A stretch of 64,000 nt of DNA from Eutypa lata. Lineage: Eukaryota > Ascomycota > Sordariomycetes > Xylariales > Diatrypaceae. Location: the NCBI GenBank assembly GCA_022661535.1, contig JAKULF010000015.1, forward strand, positions 868,001-932,000. Direction: 5' to 3'. A program made the position numbers and the translations under genes. Positions 52,431 to 64,000 of this stretch are shown here, in pieces (the first letter of the stretch is position 1; each line of letters opens with the position of its first letter). The notes beneath the pieces are model-generated. The model was not told the origin of the DNA and did no database searches. It worked only from the letters and a program-made list of their open reading frames with translations.

Positions 52431-54400
52431 TAATATAAATATTATAATTATATTAAATTTTTTTTCATAATATTAATAAAATTTATAATAAATTATATTT
52501 TTATTTAAAAGTTTTAATAATATTATTTTTCGTTTTATTAAAAATATAATAATTATTTTAATTTTAATTTTATATTTATAAACAAATAATTAAATAATAA
52601 ATAAATTATTAATTTTATTATTATTTTAAATATCGTAATTTTACTTTAAAAAATTATAAATATTAAATTAAATTCGAATTAATTTATAGTTTAAATTTAT
52701 TTATATTTTTTATATATTATATTTTTATTAATAAAGTTAATTATTTTCAAGGTTTTTTTAAAAATTCATTAATTTTATAAAATTTTATTAATATTATATA
52801 TTTTATTAAAATATATTAAATATATTATAAAATTAAAAAAATAAATGTTTTATAAAATATATTAATTTTCGTTATATTATTTTAAATATGTTAATATAAT
52901 ATTAACTTTATAATTTTAATAAATTTTATATTAATAATTTATTAAAAACATTTTGCGAAATTTTTTATAAAATTAAAATATTTTTAAAATTAAAAATTTA
53001 TTTAATTAAATTTTACGTTATATTAATAATTTTTAAAAAATAGTTTTATTTTAATATTAAAAAAACAAAAATATATAATATTTATTTATTATTTAAATAT
53101 TTTTTTAATATTTAAAATTTTAAATATAATATATTTTTATTAATAAATTTTTTATTAATATATATTAAATTTTAATTATTAAAAATTTTTAAACGAAAAA
53201 CTATATATATTATTTTCGTCGATTATTATTAAATATTATAATATAATATTTTTATTTAAAATGTAAATTTTTTCGTAATATTATTTTAATACGAATATTT
53301 AATTTAATTATATTTAATTTTAATTTAAATAATAAATTCGTAATATTTTTTAAAAAAATATTTAATAAAAAATTTCGAATTAAATTTATTAAAATATTAA
53401 AATATTACGTTATTATTATAAATTTAAATAATAATATTAATAATCTTTTATATTTAAATTTAATTAAAATTAATTTAATGATATAATAAATCGTAATTAA
53501 ATTTATTATTTATTAAATTTATATTATATTTAAATTAATTAAAAAATATTCTTTTTTTTAAATCTATTTATTATTTTTATTATTAAAAAATAATATAAAA
53601 CGTTTTTATATTAATTATAAAAATTTATAAAAATTAATAATTTTTTAATTCGTAACGTAATAATATTTTTTTTAAATTAATATATTTTTTTAATATTAAT
53701 AATTAATTTTATATTATTAAATATTATAATAAAATAAAAAAAATTCTATTTATTTATATATAAATAATAAATTTTATTTAAATTTTATTTTTAATTTTTA
53801 ATTTAATATTATTTTTTATATTTAAAATTTAATACGAATTATAAAAATATAAAAAATTTTTTTTAAATTAAAGTTTAATAATATAAACGTTTTTAATAAT
53901 TAAAAACAATACAATATATTATCGAAAAAGCGATATATTATATTATCAAATAATTAATAATAAAAACGAAATAATTATTAAAAAAAATTACTTATTTAAA
54001 ATATATACTTTTTATTTATTTTATTTAATATAAACTTTTTAAAAAGTCGTATTAAAATATTAATTAATAAAAAAAAACGTTATTTAAAAACGTAATTATT
54101 TTCGTTTTTTTAACGTTATTAATTCTTTTTAATTAAATCTTTAAATTTCTTTATAATATTTTCGAATATTTAAATATTATTTTTATATTTGTAATTTTTT
54201 TATTTAACGAAATAATTAAAATTTTCATTTATTCGATTAAAACGATATTACGTAATAATTTCGGTTTCGTATATATTATTATAACTTTTATTTATATTAA
54301 CGTTTTATTTAACTTTAATAAGTTTTAAAAAAATTATATATTAAAATGAATTTTTTAATTATTATTTTTAACGTTTAAATAAATAATAAATATAATAAAG
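52431..54400. other. RIP-mutated DNA, element not identified
   Basis: AT-rich sequence between the copia and gypsy relics. CpG is retained and CpA nearly absent, so it was probably repetitive. I recognise no protein family on either strand. Confidence 0.6.
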
Positions 54401-57230
54401 TAAATTTTAAAAATAAAAAATATATTTATGTCGTAAATTAATCGATTAATTCGTCGTTTAATAAAGCATAAATCGATTTTTTATTAAAAATACTTTTTAA
54501 AAAGTTTATTTAAAAAATAACATTTATAATATAATTTAAAATATACTTCGTTATTTATAATAAATTTAATTATTTTATACTTAAAATCGTAAACATATTT
54601 AACTTTATTAAATATAAAATTAATAATTAATTACGCATTACGTTATATATGCTTTTTTAAAAAGCGAATTTTAAATAATTTATAATAATTTATTTTTATT
54701 AATATATTTAACGGCTCGAAAAATTTAAAGTTAAAAAGTTATTTATATAAAGTTAATTTAATAATTTTTAAATATACGTTATTTAAATTTCAATATAAAA
54801 AAATTAAAATATCGATTTAATTAAATTTTAAATGCATTTAATAATAATGATAATAAATTACGATTTTTATTATTTAGTTTTTACGTTTAAATAATTTATT
54901 AAATTAAAAATAATAAGTCATAATTATTAATAAGCGTATATTTAAAACTTTTTAAATATTACGTTAAAATTTAAAAATAAACTTTTTATTACCATTTAAT
55001 ATAATACTTTTAAGGATTTTTTAAATGTTATAACTTATTTTTTATTATATATTTTTTATAATTTAAAATTAAATTTATACGCTTTAACGTAAAATACGAT
55101 ATAATTATTAAAGCGTTATATACTTTATAATATTTTTTATTAATAAATTATTACGAAATTCTTTTAATAAATATAAAAAATAAATTAATAATAAAATTAA
55201 TAATAATTGTTTTTATAAAAAAGGTTTATTTATTTATTTAATTAATAACTTTTTTTATATTTAAACGCGATTAATTTAATTAAAATTACATTTTAAAAAA
55301 TATTAAACGTAATTTTTTATTCGAATTATTTTATAATATATATTTAAAAAGTTTAATTCGTAAAGCATTCGTTTAATTTCGAAATAATATTTATTATCGT
55401 AAATTATTTATAATATTTTTTAAATAAAATTATTTAAAATATATAAGCATTATATATCGTTAATAAATATATTATATAATAAATTATTTCGAAATTCGAA
55501 AAAATAATTAATTTTAACGTATTAATTAAACTTTACTTTAATATAATTATTTTTAATATTACGAATAAATCTTAAATATTTTTTATTTTCGAAGTATTTT
55601 TAATAAAAGCTTATGTTTATAAATTCGTTTATTATAATTTTTAATAAAAAACACATTATATTTAAAACGACAAGTTTATTAAAACGTAAAATCTGTTAAA
55701 ATTATTAAGAACTTTTTTTATTTTAAAACGTATATAATTAACTTAATATATTAAATATTAAATTTAATTTATTAAGAAAATAATACATTTATAAATTATA
55801 TTAAAATAAATAAATAAACGATATAATAAGTCGTTTATTATTACGATTTATATTAAATATATTAAAAAGCGTTTAATTTATAATATATTTTATAATTAAA
55901 TAAATAATTAAAATAATTATTAATAAATTCGTAAATTAAATTATTATACGAAGTTTTTAAATTATTTAAATTAAATAAATAACTTTTAATTCGAAAGAAT
56001 TATAACGTATTTTTACTTTAAATAAATAACGATTAAAATATATAATTAATTAAATTTATATAAAAACGATAATTTCGTTAAAAAAATTAAAAATTAAATA
56101 AAACATAATTATATTAAAACCCTTTTTAAATAAAACGTTTATTTAAAAAAATACGATTTAAATTTTAATAATATAACGTAGTTTTATTATAAATAAAGTT
56201 TTTAATCGCTTAAAATAAAAGTAATTTAATTTTAATAAACTCGTAATAAATTAATCGATAATATACTTAACGCTTTTATACGTTTTTTTTAACTTTAAAA
56301 ATTCTTAACTTTTAATTAATAAAGTTTTTTTATTATAAAAGTTTAATATATTAAGTAAAATAAAAAATAAAATAACGAAATTATTCGTTAAAACTTAAAA
56401 ATTATTTAAAAGCTTTTAATTATTAAAAAGAAAATACGAAAAGTAATTATATATTTTTTAATCGTAAATATATTTAAAGCGTTTATTTAAAAGCTAAGTA
56501 ACTTTATCGAAAAATAACTTAAAAAACTTATTTAAAATAATATAAATATTATTATTAATAAATAAATTAAATATATAATTTAAATACTTTTTATAATTTT
56601 TTATTATATTAAAAATATATCGTTAATAAAAATATAATAATAATATTTAAAGTTATATAAAAGTTTATTTATAAATCGTTAAAAATATATAAAAAAATTA
56701 TAAAAACTTATTAAAGTTATTATCGATTTTTCGAGCTTTTTAAAACTAATTATAATAAATTTATTTTTATTATTAAAATATATTTTAAATTAATATAAAA
56801 ATTATATAACATTAACGATATTAATATAATGTTTTTTATATAATAAAATAATTACGTTTTTTTATAATTATAAAAGATAATTATTTAAAACGATAATTTT
56901 ATTTAATATTTATAAATTAATAACGATTTTACTTTTTTAATTTTATAAATAATTATAAGTTTATAACGTAATTATTAAATAATAATAAAATAATTTCGAA
57001 AAATAAATATAATAAATTATTTTTAATTAACGATTTTAATTAATTAAAAAAAGCCTTTTATATATTTTAACGTTTATAAATCGTTATATAATCGTAAATT
57101 ACGTATTTTAAATAATTACATTTTTTATATTAAATGTATTTTTTTATATTTTCTTTAATTATTAATTTTTAATAATTTTATATATTATAATTTTAATCGT
57201 AATATAATATAATTTATACGTTATTTAATA
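54400..57230 (-). mobile_element. RIP-inactivated Ty3/gypsy pol
   Basis: Read on the minus strand. At about 56,480-56,700 a reverse-transcriptase relic reads FINKLLYNFKYYYYIFINDI. Its FIND-I box (56,617-56,630) corresponds to the gypsy Y-x-DDI catalytic motif with one Asp changed to Asn, and a sequence like the KCEF..V..LG block follows. At about 54,420-54,600 lies the integrase C-terminal module, with YDFKYKIIKF, NEVYFKLYYKCYFLNK and, after two TAA codons, KIDLCFIKRRINRLIYDI. This matches the gypsy pattern GDxVYLxLHxGY.LPGKP.RK..QQR.GPF...ERVG.LAYxLD. Order and spacing (RT upstream of integrase by about 2 kb) fit gypsy rather than copia. LTRs are not assigned. Confidence 0.8.
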
Positions 57231-57266
57231 ATTATAATATTTTAAATTATTATTATAATCGTTTTT

Positions 57267-57485
57267 ATTAATAAATAAAGTATTAATATTATAGCTTAAA
57301 TAATAATTATTAAAGGAATAAATTCCTTAAAGAAAAATAAATGCTTAAAGTATTTAAAGTTATAAATTATATATAAATAAGTTGTTTCGTAACATTTATA
57401 CTTAAATACTTATATATTTATATTATTAAAATATAATTATAAATATATAAAATTAATATTAAAACATTATACTTTAAAAATTAAC
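57267..57485. repeat. terminal direct repeat, left copy
   Basis: Starts ATTAATAAATAAAGTATTAA and matches 58164-58382. This copy keeps more C and G (AAAGGAATAAATTCCTTAAAG, AGTTGTTTCG) than the right copy. Confidence 0.8.
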
Positions 57486-58163
57486 ATGGTAATAATTCGA
57501 CGATATCGAAAAACTTAAAGATAATTTAATTATATATAATAAATTACATTTAAAAGCGTTTCGTCGCGAAGGCTTTTAAGCGTAACGCTTAAAGCGCGCT
57601 CGACGCGAAGAATTAAAATAATTAATAAAACAATTAATAAAATAATTAACGAAGTAATAAAATCAACGTAATCGCATCGACGATATTAATACAAAAGCAA
57701 TTATATAACGTAACGAAAAAAACAAAATTAAATAAAACATAATCGGAAAAAAAACCGCGACGAATAAAACATTTAACTTAATCGTAATGGAATTAACTTA
57801 AGTTATAATCGAATAATAATCGAAATAACGACGAAATAAAACAAAACGATTTAATTATAATTTAAAAAAACGAAATCGACGTAATTAATCGAAAATAAAA
57901 CATTTATTAACTTAATTTAATCGACGAATAAAACAAATATCGACTTAATTTAATCGAAAAAACAAAATATTAATAATATAAGTTATATTTTAAAAAATAC
58001 GAAATAAAAAAATAACGTTTTCGAGATAATAAAAGCGTTGTTAATATAAAAACGTTTTCGAAAAAACGAATATAAAAAAAAAATAATCGAACGAATAAAT
58101 AAAATAAAATAACATCGTTAAAAGATTTTTACGATAACTTTATTTTTTAAGTTATAAAAGTAT

Positions 58164-58382
58164 ATTAATAAATAAAGTATTAATATTATAACTTAAATAA
58201 TAATTATTAAAAAAATGAATTTTTTAAAAAAAAAGTAAATATTTAAAACATTTAAAGTTATAAATTATATATAAAGAAATTACTTTATAATATTTATATT
58301 TAAACATTTATATATTTATATTATTAAAATATAATTATAAATATATAAAATTAATATTAAAACATTATATTTTAAAAGTTAA
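58164..58382. repeat. terminal direct repeat, right copy
   Basis: Direct copy of 57267-57485, offset by 897 bases. It carries extra C-to-T and G-to-A changes relative to the left copy, for example ATAACTT for ATAGCTT. Confidence 0.8.
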
Positions 58383-60540
58383 TAATTTTATATATAATTT
58401 TTAATCGTTATTATTACGATATTTTTAAACGTTATTAAGTATTTTAAACGATAATCGTTCGCTTTACGTTTATTTTTAAATTACGTTTTTTAAAAATAAA
58501 TTATTATTATTATTTTTTTTAATTTATAACTTTTTTTTTATAATATCGTTTTTCGTTTATCGTTTTTTTATTATTCGTTCGCCGCTTTTCGTTAATTATA
58601 ATAATATTTATTACGTTTTTTTAATTTTTAATCGTTAAATTTTTATTATTTTAATATTTTTTTCGTAATAATTTTCGTTAAGTTTATATTTTCGATAAAT
58701 AAATTAAATAAAATTATTATTAAGTTTAAATCGATTTTAATAATAAATTAAATTTCAAAAGTAATTTTTTAAATAAACTTTATTAATATTACGTATTTCT
58801 TTTTTATTTTAATCTTTTAATTCGTTACGTTATTAACTTTATAATAATTAATAATTTACGTTACGTTTATTATATTAAAAATAAAAAATAAATTTTTTTT
58901 ATAAGTTTTTTTATTTCTTTAATAATTTTTACGTAATTAACCGTTAATTAAATTTTAATTATTTTATATAACTTGATTTAATTAATTACGAATTTTATAA
59001 TTAATATTTATTTTATTAAAAACGAAATTATTATTAACTTTATTTTAAAGTTTAAAATAATAAAATATAATCGTCGTTTAATCGTTTTTTATTAAATTAT
59101 TTTTAACACTTTAAAAATTAAACGTATCGTTATTATTATAATCGAATTATAATTACTTTGTCGTTAAAAAATTTTAAAATTTAAATATTAATTAATAAAT
59201 TTTTTATTATATTTAATTAATATTTTCTCGTTAACTTTTCGCCGTAAAGTCTTAAATTTCGATTAATTTATATTATTCGTTAAAATTTAAATTCGCTTCG
59301 TTAATATTACGTTTATTTACGATTATAATAACTTTATTTATATAACTTTTTACGTCGTTTTTCGTTATATTTAAAACGACGATTATTTATAACTTTTTAA
59401 TAAAATAAAAAAACGTTAAAATTAATTTTATTATAAGTATTAATTAATTTCGTTTAATGCGAATTATTTTATTTTAATATTTAAAAAGTTAAAAGTTAAC
59501 GCTTTAATATCGATCGATTTTACTTAACGTACGTTTTACGTTACGTTATAAAAACGAAAATAATTCGCTTCGTTTAATACTTTTTAAAACGTTATTTAAT
59601 CGCCGATTTTATAGTAACGATACGTATAATTTATTAATAAAACGTTAAGGTTTTTAATTTTAAAAATAACAAGTTTAATTTTTATTATAATACGTTATTA
59701 ATTAAATAAATAATCGCCGTTTTATCGTAATTATAAGTTCGATTTTTATAACGAAATAATCGATAATTCGGCAATCGCTTTATATTCGTATAAGTTTTTT
59801 TTTATAAAAAACTTTTTTATTTTTTTAATATTAAAAATATTATTAAAATGTTTTTATTATATTTTTTCCGTAAATATTTAAACGATTTTTAATTGATTTA
59901 CGATAAATTAAAGCCGTTAAAATATTAAAAGCTTAATTCTTTTTTATATAATATTTATTTTATCGTTTTATTTTATATACTTTTTTCGTACTTTTTATTC
60001 GTAATATATTAAAGTTTTTTAAACATTAATAAAATATTTTTTAAATTTTTAAATATTATATTTTATTAAATAATTTTTTTATTTAATTAAAAATTCCCTT
60101 AATCTTTAATCGTTTTAATATTAAATTACGTTTTTCATTATTTATTTTTTTTATTTTTTTTAAATTTAATAATAATATTTTATTAATAATTTTTTATCGG
60201 TTTTATTAAAGCTTTAAAAAAAATATAAAAAAAACGTTATAAATTTATTAATATTTTATAAATAAATAAACGCGATACGTTTAATCGTTAATTTATTTAA
60301 TTATTTTAATTTAATTATATATAAATATTAATTTTACGTTATTTTTAAATCGAAAGTTTTTAATAAATAACGTTATTTTTTTATTTTTTTAAATTCTTTT
60401 TAAAATATAACGTTTATCGTAATATTTTTTTTACGTTTTAATAATCTTTTTTTAATAAATATATATTCATTATTAAATTTCGGTTAATTTTTTTTTAAAC
60501 TTATAACTTAATTTAATTTAATATTTATTTTATTTTTTAA
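58383..60540 (-). other. RIP-mutated DNA with long minus-strand coding-like reading
   Basis: G and C are higher here (many CG words, for example around 59,220-59,780). The minus strand shows a coding-like frame interrupted mainly by TAA, with EYKAIAELS near 59,790 and NEANYFRFYNVT near 59,570. I could not assign it to a family. It could be the downstream part of the gypsy element whose integrase core lies at 60.55-61.15 kb, or a separate element. Confidence 0.45.
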
Positions 60541-60549
60541 ATAATATTT

Positions 60550-61150
60550 ATATAACGTTTTAAACGATAAATATTTAATTAATGTATTAAAATAATTATT
60601 ATAAATAAATTTAATTTTATAAATTTTTTTTAATTTAATTATATTAATTAATATCGTAATATTTTCGAAAATATTTTTTTAAAATTTAATTTATACGTTT
60701 CGTTTATTTATTTATTTAAAGATAATATATAATAAATAATTAACGTTTAATCTTTTTAACGTCGTAAAACTTTTATTAAAATTTATTAATAAATAATTTA
60801 TTTTTATTATTTATAATGTTTTTAAAAGATTTAAAATAATATTTAATTTTTTCGTATAAAATTTAAATAAACTTTATAATAATTAACGTTTTTATAATAA
60901 ATATAAATAAAATAATTTTTATAAAACGATTTATAATTATTAAAATAATATTATAATTTATTTTATCGTTTTTTAAATTAATAAATAATTTTATAATAAA
61001 ATTTATATTAATTTTTTAAAACGATTAATTTAATAAAAATAAAAATAATAAAGCTTTATATAATTTATATTATAATTTTTTAATTTTTTAATAAATAATA
61101 TATAATTTTACGTATATTTATATATTAATCGATATATTTTTTTAATAAAA
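60550..61150 (-). mobile_element. second Ty3/gypsy integrase core relic
   Basis: On the minus strand the reading INYNIILIIINRFIKI (about 60,910-60,960) sits 15 residues after INIDFI-like INFII (near 61,000). It corresponds to the gypsy integrase core pattern ISMDFI..LP......D.I.V.VDR.TKM..FIP. It continues with blocks matching the HPQTDGQTER..Q.LE.YLR region, in the form TKRIN*ILKKYF (near 60,690). Asp and Met codons have changed to Asn and Ile by G to A. It is a different copy from the gypsy pol at 54.4-57.2 kb. Pol upstream of it should lie at about 61.2-64 kb, but I could not place an RT there. Confidence 0.75.
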
Positions 61151-64000
61151 CTTTCGATTTAATAATTTTATTATACGTTAGCTTTTTATATATTTTATTT
61201 TAAAATTATTATAATATTAATAAATTAATTATTATTATATTATAAATTACGTTAAAATAATAAATTAATTTTTAAAAAATAAAATACTTTTATCATATAT
61301 TTAATAATTATCTTAAATATTTAAACGCTTACGAATTATTTTAATTAAAGTTTAAAAGTTTAAATTTTTATTTTAAAAAGCTTAAATTTATTCGTAAAAA
61401 AATCGAAACGTTTTTAATATTTAAGCGCTTTTTTTTAATTAATTTTTTCGTTAAAAAAAACGATTTAAAAAAGTAATTTTATATTCTTTTTATAATTATT
61501 TCGATTTAATAACTTAATTTTAATTTAGCTTTTATTTTATTATTATTTTTAAATTATTCGAATTATCGTTATTATATAATTAATTTTTTAAGATTATTTA
61601 TATTCGTTAAATATTGAATTTTATTATAATATAAAATAAAAATTTCCTTTTATTTTAATTTTTACGTTTATTATTTAAACGGTAATTATTTAATACTTTA
61701 TTAAATCGTTAATAATTAAAACATTTTATATAATTTAAATTAATTATTTTATTCGTTAATAATTAAATCGATTATAATTTTATTTAATTAATATTTACTT
61801 TATTTTAATAAAAAGGTTTTTTATAAAATAAAACTTTTTCGTAAAAATAAAAAATACGTTTTTATAATAAATTAACTTTAATATATAATTTAAATCGTTA
61901 ATTTAAATCGTTAATAAAATTAATAATTTCGAATTAATATTATAAATTAAAATCGAATTAAAATAATTAATATATTTATTAAATTAATCGTTTTTAAAAA
62001 AAATTCGTTAAAATTTTTATTACTTTTTAAAATGTTTTATAATTTATAAATATCGTAAATTTTTATTTCGTACTTTTTAAAAAATAACGTTAATGTTTTA
62101 AGTTTTTTATTATAATTAATAACTTTTATTAACTAGTTTTTTATTTCGTTTTTATATTAATAAACTTTTATAATTAAAAAGTAATAAATTATTAATTAAC
62201 GTTATATTTTTATAATAAAGTTTTCGAAATAACTTTTAAAAAAACATTAATTTTTATTTTTATAATTTTCGTATAATTTTAATATTAAAATATAATCGTT
62301 ATCGTAAAAGCTTTTTATAAATCCTTAAAAACTTTACGAATATTTTTTAATTAACGAAATATTTATTATTTAACTTTTTTTTTTTTTTAAAAAAGTCGTA
62401 ATTAAAATAATAATTTTCGAATAATAAAAAATAAACTTTTTATAAAAATTCGTAAACTTTAAAAAAATTTATATATTTTTTACGAAATTAAAATATAATT
62501 ACGTTTATATAATAATTATTTATTAAAAATTTATTTATATTTTTTCGATATTTATAATAAATTTTAAAAAAAAGATTTTTTATTAAAAAAATTATATTTA
62601 AATAATTTTATAAAAAATTAATAATTTTTTAATTATTTATAAATTATACGAAAATAAATTATATATTTCTTTTCGTTTTTAAAAAAAATTATAATATTAT
62701 TTAAAGATATTATATAAATTATATTTATTAATTTTATTAAAGTTTTATATATATAAACTTAAAACGTAATTAAAGTATTTATTAATTTAAAAAAAATATA
62801 ATCATATATTTAAATTAATTATAATATATTTAAAAAGTAATTTCTTATTTATCGCTTTTTTTAATTTAAATTTAATAATACGTATTTTTTAAATTTAATT
62901 TTAAAAAAACTTTTACGAAATTTAATCGATTTATTATTTCGAAAATAAAAAATAAAAAATAACGATTTTTTATCGTAACTTTATTTAACGCTTAATTATT
63001 AACGTAAAGTTATATAATATCATTTTTTTAAAAAACGAATAATATCGAAATAATTATTTTTAATTTAAAATTTTAAATTTATTTTATATAAAGATATTTC
63101 CGTAAGTATTTTTTAAATATTTATCGTTAACGTTTTAACGTAAAATAAATAAATTTTATAATTAAAAGTTATTTTAATATAAAATTAATAATATATTTAA
63201 TTTTATTTAAAATTAAAGGTTTTATCGTTTTTTATTCGAAATATACGTTGCGAAATTTTATTAAATATTTTAATAAAGTTATTATTTTCGACTTATTATT
63301 TTTATTAAATTCGAAAATATTTTAATCGATTTTTAAGCTTATAAAATTTACTTTATAAATTACTTTATTAATAAAAATAAATTCGATTAACTTTTTATTA
63401 TTAATTTTTTTTAAATCGTTAAAAATTTATTAATAAATAATAATATTTAAAATTATATTTAAACGCTTTATATTTAATTTAAATAATAAAAAGTTCGACG
63501 TTTTACGATTACGTTAAATCGTAAAAAAAATTAATAAAATTTATAAACGTTTTTTTAAATATTTATTATTTTCGTTTCGATTTTAAACGTTTCGTAATAT
63601 TTAATAAAAGCTTCGTTAATTTTAATAAAAATTAATTAAGTTATAATTATTAATTATAACTTTTATTTTTAAACGAATTATTAATTATAAATATTAATTT
63701 AAGCTTTTATATTTAAATTTATTTAAATATAAATAAAAATTAATTTATTTTTTAAATATACGATCGTTTTATTTTTAAACAACGGATTTATTTTAATCGC
63801 TTTTAAAAGTTTTATCAAAATAAATTAAATATACGCGTTTATTTTAATAAGTTATTTTTCGATTTAAAATTTATATTAAAGTTTTTAAAATTTATTAATT
63901 AAATAATTATAAAAAATTTTACTTTATTAATAAAAACGTTTTCGTTTTTTAATTAATATAATAAATTTTTTTACTTTTTTTTTTTAAATAATAACGAAAC
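61151..64000. other. RIP-mutated DNA, probably upstream pol of the second gypsy relic
   Basis: AT-rich, CpG-keeping sequence continuous with the gypsy integrase relic. Element order predicts reverse transcriptase and protease/gag sequence on the minus strand here. I saw no catalytic motif clear enough to annotate. The window ends inside this block. Confidence 0.5.

Larger units (their letters stand above)
57267..58382 (+). mobile_element. 1.1-kb unit with terminal direct repeats (TRIM-like or deleted LTR element)
   Basis: Two direct repeats of about 219 bases (57267-57485 and 58164-58382) flank about 680 bases. The inside has more C and G than its surroundings. On the plus strand it reads a basic, Lys/Arg/Gln-rich polypeptide (FDDIEKLKDNLIIYNKLH, then AFRREGF) in which nearly all stops are TAA, as expected for Gln codons hit by RIP. 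There is no room for pol, so it is either a terminal-repeat retrotransposon in miniature or an element that lost its centre. It lies next to the gypsy relic but reads on the other strand. Confidence 0.6.
41800..64000. other. 22-kb AT-rich RIP-mutated heterochromatin-like block
   Basis: Over most of this block C and G survive mainly as CpG or CpT/ApG, while CpA and TpG are nearly missing and TpA is very common. That is the outcome of repeat-induced point mutation, which in Neurospora and relatives changes CpA to TpA on both strands of duplicated DNA. Reading frames are broken almost only by TAA, as expected from CAA and TGG codons. Remnants of several LTR retroelements can be read on both strands and are listed separately. 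No intact gene or tRNA is seen. The block runs past the end of the window. Confidence 0.9.

Noticed and set aside
41800..64000. long stretches lacking ORFs as possible CRISPR, origin or bacterial insertion
   Set aside because: Eukaryotic gene context, RIP-type dinucleotide pattern and retroelement relics explain it. No regularly spaced repeats were seen.

Overview
The window is nuclear DNA of a filamentous ascomycete (Pezizomycotina). Protein-coding genes have short introns (about 45-170 bp, GT..AG) and the proteins match conserved ascomycete families. The right third is A+T-only-like DNA with the signature of repeat-induced point mutation (RIP), which is specific to filamentous fungi. I cannot name the species from sequence alone.

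Layout: (1) 1-8.5 kb is a gene-poor interval with small tandem and inverted repeats and one possible gene fragment (about 6.69-7.04 kb, minus strand). (2) 8.5-41.2 kb is a normal gene-rich segment with nine genes whose exons I joined by splice sites: a CDC4/FBXW7-type F-box WD40 protein (-), a ZIP9/ATX2-type ZIP metal transporter (-), histone acetyltransferase HAT1 (+), pyrroline-5-carboxylate reductase (-), CTD-kinase gamma subunit CTK3 (+), a ketopantoate-reductase family enzyme (+), mitochondrial ribosomal protein bL12m (-), the giant AAA ATPase midasin MDN1/REA1 (+, 14.9 kb, 4,913 aa), and a secreted arylsulfotransferase-family protein (-). (3) From about 41.8 kb to the end is one 22-kb AT-rich block with no intact gene. 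It starts about 0.6 kb upstream of the arylsulfotransferase gene start.

The nine genes are mostly housekeeping (cell-cycle proteolysis, chromatin, transcription, proline synthesis, mitochondrial translation, 60S ribosome assembly). They do not form a pathway cluster. The arylsulfotransferase-family gene beside the AT block is the only one with an accessory, secreted character.

The AT block is readable by eye as RIP-killed retroelements. A Ty1/copia element lies on the plus strand between two direct repeats of about 215 bp (45.54-52.43 kb), with degenerate reverse transcriptase and RNase H reading. A Ty3/gypsy pol lies on the minus strand at about 54.4-57.2 kb (reverse transcriptase and integrase C-terminal module recognisable). 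A second minus-strand gypsy integrase core lies at about 60.5-61.15 kb. Two small units are bounded by direct repeats of about 210-220 bp (42.07-43.74 and 57.27-58.38 kb). A 1.2-kb stretch at 43.74-44.94 kb is almost purely A/T (about ten G or C in all) and differs from its neighbours, which lost CpA/TpG but kept CpG. I did not find a clearly new molecular system. The most unusual items are this layered RIP block, the small terminal-repeat units, and a 17-nt coding micro-exon in the ZIP gene.
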